Program-made: the position numbers and the translations under genes
NCBI GenBank assembly: GCA_017305935.1
Contig: JAFKJU010000005.1
Coordinates: 62,001-126,000 of the forward strand
Origin: Hyphomicrobiales bacterium
Lineage (GTDB): Bacteria; Pseudomonadota; Alphaproteobacteria; Rhizobiales; Rhizobiaceae
Length of the DNA stretch: 64,000 nucleotides
Direction of reading: 5' to 3'
The notes under the pieces: generated by a model
Told to the model about the DNA's origin: nothing
The model's database searches: none
The model's input: only the letters and a program-made list of their open reading frames with translations
Part shown: piece after piece, positions 54,483-63,330 of the stretch
How the letters are laid out: the number at the start of each line of letters is the position of its first letter
How positions within the stretch are numbered: the stretch's first letter is position 1

Positions 54483-56735
54483 ATGGGACAGGATATTTCG
54501 CCGCCGTCTGGCGGAGACGACAACATCGTACCGGTCGACCTCAAGGCGGCGCTGGAAGAGCGCTACCTTGCCTATGCGCTATCGACCATCATGCATCGCG
54601 CGCTGCCGGATGTGCGCGACGGGCTGAAGCCGGTGCATCGCCGCATCGTCTACGCCATGAGCGAGATGGGCCTGCGCCCCAACGCCGCCTTCCGCAAATG
54701 CGCCAAGATCGTCGGCGAGGTCATGGGTAACTACCATCCCCATGGCGACCAGGCGATCTATGACGCGCTGGCGCGCCTGGCGCAGGATTTCTCGCTACGC
54801 TATCCGCTGGTCAACGGCCAGGGCAATTTCGGCAATATCGACGGCGACAGCCCCGCCGCCATGCGTTACACCGAATCGAAGATGACGGCGGTGGCCGAGC
54901 TTCTGCTCGAAGGCATCGGCGAGGATGCGGTCGATTTCCGCGAGACCTACGACGAATCCAATTCCGAGCCGGTCGTGCTGCCCGGCGCCTTCCCGAACCT
55001 GCTCGCCAACGGCGCCTCCGGCATCGCGGTCGGCATGGCGACCTCCATTCCGCCGCACAATGCCCATGAGCTATGCGATGCGGCGCTCTATCTCATCAAG
55101 CATCCGCAGGCGACGGTCGAGAAGCTGGTCGAGTTCATTCCCGGCCCCGACCTTCCGACCGGTGGCATCATCATCGACGACCACGCCACCATCGTCGAGG
55201 CCTACAAGACGGGCCGCGGCGGTTTTCGCGTGCGCGCCAAGTGGGAGATCGAGGATCTCGGCCGTGGCGGCTATCAGATCGTCATCACCGAAATTCCCTT
55301 CCAGGTGCAGAAGTCGCGGCTGATCGAGAAGATCGCCGAACTGCTGATCGCCCGCAGGCTGCCGCTGCTCGAGGATATCCGCGACGAATCTGCCGAGGAT
55401 ATCCGCGTCGTGCTGGTGCCGAAGAACCGCACCGTCGATGCGACGCTGCTGATGGAATCGCTGTTCAAGCTGACCGAGCTGGAAAGCCGGCTGGCGCTCA
55501 ACATGAACGTCCTGTCCATGGGCAAGGTGCCCAAGGTCATGGCGCTGAACGAGGTGCTGCTGGAATGGCTGGCGCATCGCAAGGACGTGCTGGTACGCCG
55601 CTCGCGCCATCGCCTGGCGGCCATCGACCGGCGGCTGGAAATCCTCGGCGGCCTGCTGATCGCCTATCTCAACCTCGACGAGGTCATCCGTATCATCCGC
55701 GAGGAGGACGAGCCGAAGCAGGTGATGATCGAGCGTTTCACGCTGACCGACATCCAGGCTGAAGCCATCCTCAACATGCGGCTGCGCAATTTGCGCAAGC
55801 TTGAAGAATTCGAGATCCGCAAGGAGCACGAAGACCTCACCAAGGAGAAGGCCGATATCGAGGCGCTGCTCGCCTCGGACGAGCGGCTATGGCAGACGGT
55901 TGCCCGCGAAATCGGCGAGGTGAAGAAAAAATACGCCAAGGCGACCGAACTCGGCCGCCGCCGCACCCAGTTCTCGGAAGCGCCGGAGGCCGATGACGCG
56001 GCCATCCAGCAGGCGATGATCGAGAAGGAACCGGTCACCATCGTCATTTCCGAAAAGGGCTGGATCCGCGCGCTCAAGGGCCATATCGCCGACACCTCGG
56101 CGCTGAACTTCAAGGAAGGCGACGCCCTGCGGCTGGCCTTCCCGGCGCAGACCACCGACCGCCTGCTGCTGGTCACCACCGGCGGCAAGGCCTATACGCT
56201 CGGCGCCGACAAGCTGCCCGGCGGGCGCGGCCATGGCGAGCCGCTGCGCATCATGGTCGACATGGAAAACGACCAGGACGTGCTGACCGCCTTCGTCCAC
56301 GATCCCGCGCGCAAGCTGCTGATCGCCTCGACCGCCGGCAACGGCTTCGTCGTGCCCGAAGCCGAGATGATCGCCAATACCCGCAAGGGCAAGCAGATCA
56401 TGAACGTCACCATGCCGGACGAGGCCAAGCTCGTGGTGCCGGTCTCTGGCGATCACGTTGCCGTCGTCGGCGAAAATCGCAAGATGGTGGTCTTCCCGCT
56501 GGCGCAGGTGCCGGAAATGAGCCGTGGCAAGGGCGTACGCCTGCAGAAATTCAAGGATGGCGGCATTTCCGACATCCGCTGCTTCGCCATCGCCGACGGC
56601 CTGACCTGGGTCGACACCGCCGGCCGCAGCTTCATGAAGTCGAAGGACGAACTGATCGAATGGCTCGGCAACCGTGCGGATGCCGGACATACGCTGCCCA
56701 AGGGTTTTCCGCGTAGCGGCAAGTTCAGCGGATAA
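54483..56735 (+). CDS. parC: Topoisomerase IV subunit A
   Basis: Decatenates chromosomes; partner of ParE (outside). Catalytic Tyr129 in [10 protein letters not shown]; the DNA-gate [13 protein letters not shown] and [18 protein letters not shown] are typical. The quinolone-determining stretch reads [12 protein letters not shown] with Gln90 where E. coli ParC has Ser80. A reduced C-terminal beta-pinwheel follows (about residues 500-740). Length is 750 aa, ParC-like rather than GyrA (usually over 850). A weak terminator follows before the convergent EamA gene. Confidence 0.93.
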   Translation: MGQDISPPSGGDDNIVPVDLKAALEERYLAYALSTIMHRALPDVRDGLKPVHRRIVYAMSEMGLRPNAAFRKCAKIVGEVMGNYHPHGDQAIYDALARLAQDFSLRYPLVNGQGNFGNIDGDSPAAMRYTESKMTAVAELLLEGIGEDAVDFRETYDESNSEPVVLPGAFPNLLANGASGIAVGMATSIPPHNAHELCDAALYLIKHPQATVEKLVEFIPGPDLPTGGIIIDDHATIVEAYKTGRGGFRVRAKWEIEDLGRGGYQIVITEIPFQVQKSRLIEKIAELLIARRLPLLEDIRDESAEDIRVVLVPKNRTVDATLLMESLFKLTELESRLALNMNVLSMGKVPKVMALNEVLLEWLAHRKDVLVRRSRHRLAAIDRRLEILGGLLIAYLNLDEVIRIIREEDEPKQVMIERFTLTDIQAEAILNMRLRNLRKLEEFEIRKEHEDLTKEKADIEALLASDERLWQTVAREIGEVKKKYAKATELGRRRTQFSEAPEADDAAIQQAMIEKEPVTIVISEKGWIRALKGHIADTSALNFKEGDALRLAFPAQTTDRLLLVTTGGKAYTLGADKLPGGRGHGEPLRIMVDMENDQDVLTAFVHDPARKLLIASTAGNGFVVPEAEMIANTRKGKQIMNVTMPDEAKLVVPVSGDHVAVVGENRKMVVFPLAQVPEMSRGKGVRLQKFKDGGISDIRCFAIADGLTWVDTAGRSFMKSKDELIEWLGNRADAGHTLPKGFPRSGKFSG

Positions 56736-56743
56736 CGAAAAGC

Positions 56744-56766
56744 GGGGCGGCCGGATCGGACGCCCC
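56744..56766. terminator. Hairpin between parC and the EamA gene
   Basis: GGGGCG (56744-56749) and CGCCCC (56761-56766) with an 11-nt loop, followed by TTCTTCCTT; AAAAG lies on the left. Probably bidirectional for the convergent pair. Confidence 0.6.
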
Positions 56767-56786
56767 TTCTTCCTTCAGTATGCCGA

Positions 56787-57677
56787 CTAGGAGCAGCCGG
56801 CGATCGCCTCGCGCGATTTCGCCCGCATCTGCCACAGCGAAAAGCCGATCAGCGCTCCGATCAGGATGGCGCCGCCGGTCAGCGTCTGCGCCGAGGGCAC
56901 TTCGGAAAACACGAACCACACCCAGATCGGCGCCAGAATCGTTTCCAGCAGATAGAACATGCCGACTTCCGAAGCCGGCAGATAGCGCGGGCCTGTGGCC
57001 AGGCACCAAAAGGCCAGCGGCAGAACGATGGCGCCGTCGAGGAAGATCCAGAACGGATTTTCGATGGCGATGCCCTGCGGATAAAGCGCGATGAAGGCGC
57101 AGGCCGCCGGAATGATCGCGCCGATCAGCGGCACGAAGCCGATGTCGCGCCGCGCCGAACGGCCGATGGTGATCGCCGCGCCGATGCAGAAGGAGGCGGC
57201 CGCTGCCATCAGGTCGCCGGAAAGATGGCCGCTGGTCAACCCGCCCTGCACGATCAGGCCGACGCCGAAGATCATGATCGACATGGTCACCAGCGTCGCG
57301 ATGCCCGGTCGTTCGCCGAGGAAAATCCAGGAGAGCAGGGCGGCGAACATCGGCGTGAAGGCGATGATGAACACCACGTTGGCGGTTGCGGTATGGAAGA
57401 CGGCGGCGACGAACAGGCTGGAGGAAACGCCGTAGAACAGCCCGGCGGCAGCCGCGCGCCAGCCCGGCACCAGCGGGATCGATTTGCCCGAGGCGAGGCG
57501 CACCAATACCCAGATCAGCAGCGCAGTCAGCACCGTCAGCAGGCCGCGTAGCGCCAGCACCGACCAGGCATCGCCATTGCCGAGTCGCATCAGCGGCGCA
57601 TCGACCGAGAGAACGATGCCGCCAAAAGCCGTCAGGGCCACGCCCTTGGCATGGCTGGAGGAAGATGCGTTTGTCAT
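56787..57677 (-). CDS. EamA-family (DMT) transporter
   Basis: 296 aa, ten predicted helices from two EamA repeats (about residues 10-140 and 155-285). Motif-like segments are LRGLLTVLTALL, FIIAFTPMFAALLSWIFLGE and the second repeat's FYLLETILAPIWVWFVFSEVP. Family cargo ranges from amino acids to purines. It starts 2 nt after bpt ends, so the two are likely co-transcribed, though functionally unrelated as far as known. Confidence 0.87.
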   Translation of the reverse strand: MTNASSSSHAKGVALTAFGGIVLSVDAPLMRLGNGDAWSVLALRGLLTVLTALLIWVLVRLASGKSIPLVPGWRAAAAGLFYGVSSSLFVAAVFHTATANVVFIIAFTPMFAALLSWIFLGERPGIATLVTMSIMIFGVGLIVQGGLTSGHLSGDLMAAAASFCIGAAITIGRSARRDIGFVPLIGAIIPAACAFIALYPQGIAIENPFWIFLDGAIVLPLAFWCLATGPRYLPASEVGMFYLLETILAPIWVWFVFSEVPSAQTLTGGAILIGALIGFSLWQMRAKSREAIAGCS

Positions 57678-57679
57678 GG

Positions 57680-58495
57680 TCAGTCGCCCATCCGGCCGGT
57701 TTCTGTCCGGCTGGTTTCCGGCCGTCTGTCGTCTGGCCTGTTGTCTTCGGGGATATAGCGTTCCCAGCCGCGTGACAACAGATGCTCCTGCGGCAGGAAA
57801 CGGGTCTTGTAATCCATCTTGTGCGACCCCTTGACCCAGTAGCCGAGATAAACATGCGGCAGGCCGAGCTGGCGGGTGCGGCGGATATGATCGAGGATCA
57901 TCAGCGTGCCGAGCGATCGGTGGCCGAGCGTCGGATTGAAATAGGAATAGACCATCGACAGTCCGTCGCTCATCATGTCGGTCAGCGCCGCCGCGACCAG
58001 TTCGCCGCGCGCCAGCGGATTGACGCCGGCGCCTTCGGCGCGCACGCGATATTCGATGATGCGGGTGTTGACATGGGTGTCCTCGACCATGATCGCATAA
58101 TCGAGCGCCGACATGTCCGACATGCCGCCGCGCTGGTGGCGGCTGTCGAGATAGCGGCGGAACAGCGCATATTGTTCGGTCGACGGCTGGGCTGGGTAAT
58201 CGGTGGCGACCAGATCCTCGTTCAGCGTCAGCACCCTCCGCATGGAACGAGTCGGCGAAAATTCGTCGGCGAGGATGCGCACGGAGATGCAGGCGCGACA
58301 GGCCTCGCAGGCCGGGCGATAGGCGATGTTCTGGGAACGGCGGAAACCGCCCTGCGTCAGCAGGTCGTTCATCTCGGCCGCGCGCGGGCCGACGAGATGG
58401 GTAAAGACCTTGCGCTCCATTTCGTGCGGCAAATAGGGACAGGCAGCCGGCGCCGTCAGGTAGAACTGCGGAGAAGGGGCGGCCTGGGTATTCAT
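57680..58495 (-). CDS. bpt: Aspartate/glutamate leucyltransferase (Bpt)
   Basis: Adds Leu from Leu-tRNA to N-terminal Asp or Glu, marking proteins for ClpS/ClpAP (N-end rule). The ATE fold shows [23 protein letters not shown] with four Cys, SMVYSYFNP and [21 protein letters not shown]. Length is 271 aa, with a C-terminal tail of about 20 residues rich in Arg, Thr and Asp ([14 protein letters not shown]). Start ATG 58495. Cytoplasmic. The EamA gene follows. Confidence 0.93.
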   Translation of the reverse strand: MNTQAAPSPQFYLTAPAACPYLPHEMERKVFTHLVGPRAAEMNDLLTQGGFRRSQNIAYRPACEACRACISVRILADEFSPTRSMRRVLTLNEDLVATDYPAQPSTEQYALFRRYLDSRHQRGGMSDMSALDYAIMVEDTHVNTRIIEYRVRAEGAGVNPLARGELVAAALTDMMSDGLSMVYSYFNPTLGHRSLGTLMILDHIRRTRQLGLPHVYLGYWVKGSHKMDYKTRFLPQEHLLSRGWERYIPEDNRPDDRRPETSRTETGRMGD

Positions 58496-58698
58496 TGCAG
58501 CAGAAAAGGCTCCTGGAATTGTCTGATCTCTAATACCATGGCCTAAGATTAAAAAACGTCAACCATGCGCCATGAAAGATTGCGAAGCGGGGCATTCCGC
58601 TCCTGCCCTCGTGCCAGAAAGCAACAGTTTCGCGCTGAAATTATGACTGAGGCTGCCTGCCGGCACGGAATGAACCGCGCCGGCCGTTCCGACGGGCC

Positions 58699-59160
58699 TC
58701 AATAGGACCGGCGGATGACGGCTGTGCCGATCAGCAGGTCATGGACAAGGCGCGAACGCTCGGTAAACAGGCCGGCCAGCAGGATGAGCGGCGTCAACAC
58801 TGAATTGAGGATCCAGAACAGCACCAGATGCACCAGCGCGGTCAGGAAATCGATGCGCTGGCCGTCGAGCCGGATCATCGCCAGCCCCATGAAGCGCATG
58901 CCGGGCGAGGCCTGCGCCTCCCCGCCGACGGTCAGGCCGAAATAGAGGGCCGCGACGACGAAGAACAGAATGGGATAGAGATAGAAGCCGAGCCCCAGCG
59001 TCACCAGGCCGAGGAAGAACACGACGACAGCGGCAGGAATGCACAGCAGCGCAACCGCGATGTAATCGAGAACGAAGGCGAAGACGCGCCGGCTCAGCAC
59101 GCCACTATAGGCGCGCCAGTCTTCCGGTGCGGCAAGAGGCGGGTTGGGATTGACGCTCAT
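58699..59160 (-). CDS. RDD-family membrane protein
   Basis: 153 aa, three to four helices. The name-giving pattern is seen as LSRRVFAFVLDYIAVALL at the N-terminus, the conserved GGEAQASPGMRFMGLAM in the middle, and SRLVHDLLIGTAVI at the end. AGGAG precedes the ATG at 59160. Function unknown; some RDD proteins carry out ion exchange. It is 102 nt downstream of hemB on the same strand. The gap 58496-58698 to bpt has no gene. Confidence 0.87.
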   Translation of the reverse strand: MSVNPNPPLAAPEDWRAYSGVLSRRVFAFVLDYIAVALLCIPAAVVVFFLGLVTLGLGFYLYPILFFVVAALYFGLTVGGEAQASPGMRFMGLAMIRLDGQRIDFLTALVHLVLFWILNSVLTPLILLAGLFTERSRLVHDLLIGTAVIRRSY

Positions 59161-59262
59161 TCCTGGTCTCCTGTGGAAAGCCGCTGGCGGCGGCTTCGCC
59201 GAAAAGTGTGTCTTTCCCTGATATGGTGTGGCGGCGCGAAAATGCAAAGGGGCCGGAAGGCC

Positions 59263-60279
59263 TTAACCTTGCCGCGCCAGTTTTTTCGCCACCTCGACGG
59301 CGAAATAGGTGAGCACGCCGTCACAGCCGGCGCGCTTGAAACAGAGCAGGGTTTCCATCATCACCCGCTCGCCGTCGATCCAGCCGTTCAGGGCGGCGGC
59401 CTTGATCTGGGTGTATTCGCCCGAGACCTGATAGGCGAAGGTCGGCAGGCCGAAGGCCTCCTTGATGCGCCAGCAGATGTCGAGATAGGCAAGGCCGGGC
59501 TTGACCATCATCATGTCGGCACCTTCCTCGACGTCGAGGGCGGCGTCGCGCAGCGCTTCGGTTCCGTTGGCGGGGTTGATGTAATAGCTGTTCTTGTCGC
59601 CCTTCAGCAGGCCGCCGGTACAGATCGCCTCGCGATACGGACCGTAAAAGCCGGAGGAAAACTTCGTCGCATAGGACATGATGCCGACCGATTGGTGACC
59701 GGCGGCGTCCAGTCCGCGGCGAATGGCGCCGATGCGCCCGTCCATCATTTCCGAGGGCGCGATGATGTCGGCGCCGGCATCGGCCTGCATGACGGCGGCG
59801 CGTACCACCTGCTCGACCGTTTCGTCGTTGACGATTTCTTCGCCGCGCAGGATGCCGTCATGGCCATGGCTGGTGAAAGGGTCGAGCGCCACATCGGTGA
59901 TGATGCCGATGTTGGGCACCGCCTTCTTGATGGCGGCGGTCGCCTGGTTGATGAGATTGTTGGCGGCGAGGCTGTTGGAGCCGGTCTCGTCGCGCAGGTC
60001 CATCTCGATATTGGGGAAGGTGGCGATTGCGGGGATGCCGAGATCGGCGGCTTCCTTCACCGCCTCGACCGCCTTGTCGATGCTCATGCGGTTGACGCCG
60101 GGCATCGCGGGGATGGGATCGACGATGCCGTTGCCCGGAACGAGGAAGATCGGCCAGATCAGGTCGTCGGCGGTCAGCCGGTTTTCCTGCACCATGCGCC
60201 GCGTCCAGTCGGCCTTGCGGTTGCGCCGCATCCGCCGATGCCCCGTGATCTGGTCCACCAGATGAGTCTTGTCCTGCAT
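59263..60279 (-). CDS. hemB: Delta-aminolevulinic acid dehydratase (porphobilinogen synthase)
   Basis: Joins two 5-aminolevulinate molecules to porphobilinogen in haem, cobalamin and sirohaem synthesis. Schiff-base Lys206 (SYATKFSSGFYG) and catalytic Lys260 (MMMVKPG) are present. The metal region DVALDPFTSHGHDG (129-142) has Ala and Asp where zinc enzymes have Cys, so this is the Mg2+-dependent type first known from Bradyrhizobium. ATG at 60279 has AGAGGC upstream; the long frame before it is a shadow. Length is 338 aa. Confidence 0.96.
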   Translation of the reverse strand: MQDKTHLVDQITGHRRMRRNRKADWTRRMVQENRLTADDLIWPIFLVPGNGIVDPIPAMPGVNRMSIDKAVEAVKEAADLGIPAIATFPNIEMDLRDETGSNSLAANNLINQATAAIKKAVPNIGIITDVALDPFTSHGHDGILRGEEIVNDETVEQVVRAAVMQADAGADIIAPSEMMDGRIGAIRRGLDAAGHQSVGIMSYATKFSSGFYGPYREAICTGGLLKGDKNSYYINPANGTEALRDAALDVEEGADMMMVKPGLAYLDICWRIKEAFGLPTFAYQVSGEYTQIKAAALNGWIDGERVMMETLLCFKRAGCDGVLTYFAVEVAKKLARQG

Positions 60280-60411
60280 GATCGCCTCTGTTCGCATTCC
60301 GTTCGTCGCACCGTCACTGACGGCTGTCTCGACGCCTTGTATACCGGCTAACCCCTGCTTGCCCAACACGGAAGAGGTGACAAATCGTCCCGGAGCCGTA
60401 TTCTCGCGGCC

Positions 60412-60852
60412 ATGAATCGTGATTCCACCTCCGTGCCGCACCGCACGCTGGCGCAGTTGCTGTTCGTGATCTTCCTGCGGCTGATCGCGATCTCCTGCTT
60501 CTGGTTCGGGCTGCAATACTGGGCGATGCTGACGGGCTATTCGCTCGCCGGCCATGGCCGCTTCGACCTGTTGACTCTGCCCTGGAGGGCGGCTGCGACC
60601 GGCCTCGCCATCGCTTTTCCGGTCGCCGCACTTGGCTTGTGGCTGACGGTCTCCTGGGGACCGGTGATCTGGGCGAGTGCGGCAGGCGGCCAGATCCTGA
60701 TGTATTCGGTCTGGCCGGACATCTTCGGGCAGAACCTCGTCGTGGTCGTCCTGCACCTGCTGGTGGCGCTTCTCTATACGGTTTTCCGCATCGTCTTGTG
60801 GCGCGAAAAACGCCGCGAACGCCAGAGGCTGGTAGGAGTTGATTTACCCTGA
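60412..60852 (+). CDS. Small membrane protein next to ldtR (DUF6163-like)
   Basis: 146 aa with four predicted helices: LLFVIFLRLIAISCFWFG, ATGLAIAFPVAALGLW, VIWASAAGGQILMYSVW and LVVVVLHLLVALLYTVF. It resembles the DUF6163 proteins found beside ldtR in rhizobia and Liberibacter; function unknown. Start ATG 60412, oriented towards ldtR and divergent from hemB (132-bp gap). The link to LdtR is by position only. The C-terminal tail is basic (WREKRRERQRL), cytoplasmic by the positive-inside rule. Confidence 0.75.
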   Translation: MNRDSTSVPHRTLAQLLFVIFLRLIAISCFWFGLQYWAMLTGYSLAGHGRFDLLTLPWRAAATGLAIAFPVAALGLWLTVSWGPVIWASAAGGQILMYSVWPDIFGQNLVVVVLHLLVALLYTVFRIVLWREKRRERQRLVGVDLP

Positions 60853-60867
60853 GACAAGGGTGGCAAA

Positions 60868-60984
60868 CGGTAAGGCGCTGTTAAGGCTGCGGTTTAAGTA
60901 GAATTTTATGGGTATTCGATAGGGTGACCTCACAAGGCGGGAAGACATCGAACAAACACCGCCAAACAAAACAGTGAGGCAGTC
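60868..60984 (+). promoter_or_regulatory. ldtR leader: shared box and site-masking hairpin
   Basis: CGGTAAGGCG at 60868-60877 is repeated exactly at 61602-61611 upstream of ldtP. In the leader, CCTCAC (60928-60933) can pair with GTGAGG (60974-60979), the ldtR ribosome site 5 nt before its ATG, and GGCGG (60936-60940) with CCGCC (60959-60963) in the same hairpin. A short dyad GTGA-CC-TCAC (60924-60933) overlaps the anti-site arm. Confidence 0.5.
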
Positions 60985-61494
60985 ATGAACACCAAAGTGA
61001 AACCGCAGGCCGTTGCCGTCGAAGCGCATGAAGACCCCATCCGCTCGCTCTATCTCGAATCCCTCCACCTCGTCGAACGCCTGCATCGCCGTCTGCTCGA
61101 CGTCATCAAGGACGAATTCGACCGCCAGGGTCGCGACGACGTCAATGCCGTGCAGGCGCTCCTGCTCTTCAACATCGGCAATTCCGAACTGACCGCCGGC
61201 GAGCTGCGTTCGCGCGGATATTATCTCGGCTCCAACGTATCCTACAATGTGAAAAAACTGGTTGATCTCGGCTTCATCAACCACCAGCGCTCGCGCATCG
61301 ATCGCCGCTCGGTCCGCATCAGCCTGACCGATGCCGGCCAGGAGATCGCCGAGACCGTCGCAAAACTCTACGATCGCCACATCGGCTCCATCGAAAAGGT
61401 CGGCGGCATCGGCAATGACGAGTTCGCCCAGATGAACAAGCTCCTCCAGCGTCTCGACCGCTTCTGGAACGACACGATCATGTATCGTCTGTAA
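60985..61494 (+). CDS. ldtR: MarR-family regulator LdtR
   Basis: 169-aa winged-helix protein. Helix-turn-helix at about residues 68-95 (LTAGELRSRGYYLGSNVSYNV), wing with SRIDRRSVRISLT, and dimer helices at both ends. It matches LdtR of Liberibacter and Sinorhizobium, which controls the L,D-transpeptidase gene ldtP and osmotic-stress response. ldtP lies 327 bp downstream here, in the same order. ATG at 60985 follows GTGAGG, which may be masked by an upstream arm. Confidence 0.9.
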   Translation: MNTKVKPQAVAVEAHEDPIRSLYLESLHLVERLHRRLLDVIKDEFDRQGRDDVNAVQALLLFNIGNSELTAGELRSRGYYLGSNVSYNVKKLVDLGFINHQRSRIDRRSVRISLTDAGQEIAETVAKLYDRHIGSIEKVGGIGNDEFAQMNKLLQRLDRFWNDTIMYRL

Positions 61495-61821
61495 GCGAAA
61501 GAGCCATTCCCGATCTGCGGCCGGGCGCGTCAGGCGTTTCCGGCCGCAGCGCGTTTCACGGCTTTGTCAGCGCAATGTGACCCCGCGCCTGAGCCATCTC
61601 CCGGTAAGGCGGTTGATCGGAAAAAGGTCAATAATCCGGTATATTTACGCCTTTTTGGGCATGCCGCTGCGGCGGCTCGGCACGCGCTGGTCGACACAAA
61701 TGAGCCATATTGCTATGTCAGCGGCGGGACAGCAGGGCCAGGGGCGCGTGAGGCGCTTTGTTAACCATGGGATGGTATGGCCTGTTCTTCCGGTGCCTGT
61801 ACGTAAACGATGGTAGGGATA
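61495..61821. other. 327-bp spacer between ldtR and ldtP
   Basis: Contains a terminator-like hairpin (61515-61549) and the box CGGTAAGGCG (61602-61611). An A-rich stretch GGAAAAAGGTCAATAATCC (61619-61637) and the following TATATTTACGCC are promoter-like. A TTAACCATGGGATGGTATGG segment (61761-61780) lies nearer ldtP. I see no coding frame with family likeness. It should hold the ldtP promoter and the LdtR site. Confidence 0.55.
61515..61549 (+). terminator. Hairpin downstream of ldtR
   Basis: CTGCGGCCGG (61515-61524), a 15-nt loop, CCGGCCGCAG (61540-61549): a perfect 10-bp stem 21 nt past the ldtR stop, followed only by CGCGTTTCACGG. Probable terminator with a poor T-run. Confidence 0.6.
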
Positions 61822-63153
61822 ATGTCGAAGAAAACCGAAATTGCAGCTTATTCGCGCCGCGCTTTCCTGCGCTCGGCGGCAACCGTCGGCGCCGCCGCCA
61901 TGGCGGCTCCGGCATTCGCGCAATCGGCTCTCGATGATTTGATCAATGCGCCGCGCCGCGGCAACTGGGACGACCAGTTCGACGCCGCGGCGTCGGGCAC
62001 GGCCAACGCCGCTGTGTCCAATAATCCCATCCTCGGAAACGGCGCCGTGCCGAACATCCAGCAGGCGATTTCCCGATACCAGCAGATCGTGTCCGGCGGC
62101 GGCTGGCCGACCGTGCAGTCGGCGCAGAAGCTGCAGATCGGTGTTTCCGATCCCGCCGTTCAGGCGTTGCGCCAGCGCCTGATGGTGGCAGGCGACTTGC
62201 CGCGCTCTGCCGGCATGTCGAATTCCTTCGATTCCTATGTCGATAGTGCCGTCAAGCGCTTCCAGGCGCGCCATGGCCTGCCGGCGGACGGCGTCCTCGG
62301 CGACTACTCGCTGAAGGCGATGAACGTGCCGGCCACCACCCGGCTCGGCCAGCTCAATACCAATCTGATCCGCCTGCAGACCATGTCGGGCGATCTCGGT
62401 CGCCGTTATGTGATGGTGAATATCCCGGCCGCCTATATCGAGGCCGTCGAGGATGGACGTGTTGCATTGCGCCACACGGCGGTCGTCGGCCGCGCCAGCC
62501 GCCCGACCCATATCCTCAATTCGAAGATCTATGAGGTCATTCTCAATCCCTACTGGACCGCGCCGCGCTCGATCGTCGAAAAGGACATCGTGCCGCTGAT
62601 GCAGAAGGATCCGACCTATCTGTCGCGCAACAATATCCGCCTGTTCGACGCGCAGGGCCAGGAAGTTTCGCCCGAGACGGTGGACTGGCATGCGCCCAAG
62701 GCCCCGAACCTGATGTTCCGTCAGGATCCCGGCAAGATCAACGCCATGGCGTCGACCAAGATCAACTTCCACAATCCCAACAACGAATACATGCACGACA
62801 CGCCGCAGCAGGGCCTGTTCAACAAGCTGATGCGTTTCGAATCGTCCGGCTGTGTGCGTGTGCAGAACGTGCGCGATCTGACGACCTGGATTCTCAAGGA
62901 CACCCCCGGCTGGTCTCGCCAGCAGATCGAGAAGGTGATCAACGCCCGCGTCAACACGCCGATCAAGTTGGCGGTCGAATTGCCGGTCTATTTCGTCTAC
63001 ATCACCGCCTGGTCGGCCGACGACGGTGTCGTGCAGTTCCGCGACGACATCTACAACATGGATGGCGCATCCGAACTGGCCTTGCAGACGACGGCGGGCC
63101 AGGAACAGCCGGCCGGCTCCTTCTCCACCGAGGAGGATGCCCTGCCGCAATAA
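61822..63153 (+). CDS. ldtP: L,D-transpeptidase LdtP
   Basis: Periplasmic cross-linking enzyme making 3-3 peptidoglycan bridges or attaching proteins. The N-terminus has a Tat-type signal (SRRAFLRSAAT, cleavage near PAFAQS). A peptidoglycan-binding domain follows (about residues 130-170, SAVKRFQARHGLPADGVLG), then the YkuD domain with His325 (MHDTP) and nucleophile Cys344 in SSGCVRV. Length is 443 aa. ATG at 61822 is preferred to that at 61810 because AGGG lies between. A clear terminator follows. Likely controlled by LdtR. Confidence 0.92.
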   Translation: MSKKTEIAAYSRRAFLRSAATVGAAAMAAPAFAQSALDDLINAPRRGNWDDQFDAAASGTANAAVSNNPILGNGAVPNIQQAISRYQQIVSGGGWPTVQSAQKLQIGVSDPAVQALRQRLMVAGDLPRSAGMSNSFDSYVDSAVKRFQARHGLPADGVLGDYSLKAMNVPATTRLGQLNTNLIRLQTMSGDLGRRYVMVNIPAAYIEAVEDGRVALRHTAVVGRASRPTHILNSKIYEVILNPYWTAPRSIVEKDIVPLMQKDPTYLSRNNIRLFDAQGQEVSPETVDWHAPKAPNLMFRQDPGKINAMASTKINFHNPNNEYMHDTPQQGLFNKLMRFESSGCVRVQNVRDLTTWILKDTPGWSRQQIEKVINARVNTPIKLAVELPVYFVYITAWSADDGVVQFRDDIYNMDGASELALQTTAGQEQPAGSFSTEEDALPQ

Positions 63154-63182
63154 GCCGCAGGCCGCCAGCATGGCGTTTCGAC

Positions 63183-63211
63183 AGGCCGGGTGTCCATCGC
63201 CCGGCCTTTTT
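63183..63211 (+). terminator. Intrinsic terminator of ldtP
   Basis: AGGCCGGG (63183-63190), 9-nt loop, CCCGGCCT (63200-63207), then T to 63211. An 8-bp stem with a T-run. Confidence 0.9.
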
Positions 63212-63330
63212 GCATCCGGCGATGACCACGATCGTTGTTTGCGCTACAAATGTCGCTGGTCGTATTGCCCTCGCATCGCCGGCCCGCTAAGACGCCAAGC
63301 GCGCCATTCCAGTTCAGGGAGCCTTCCGCA

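Noticed and set aside
63212-63330. Glycine or SAM riboswitch upstream of glyA
   Set aside because: No conserved paired elements or aptamer core found in the 119-bp leader.
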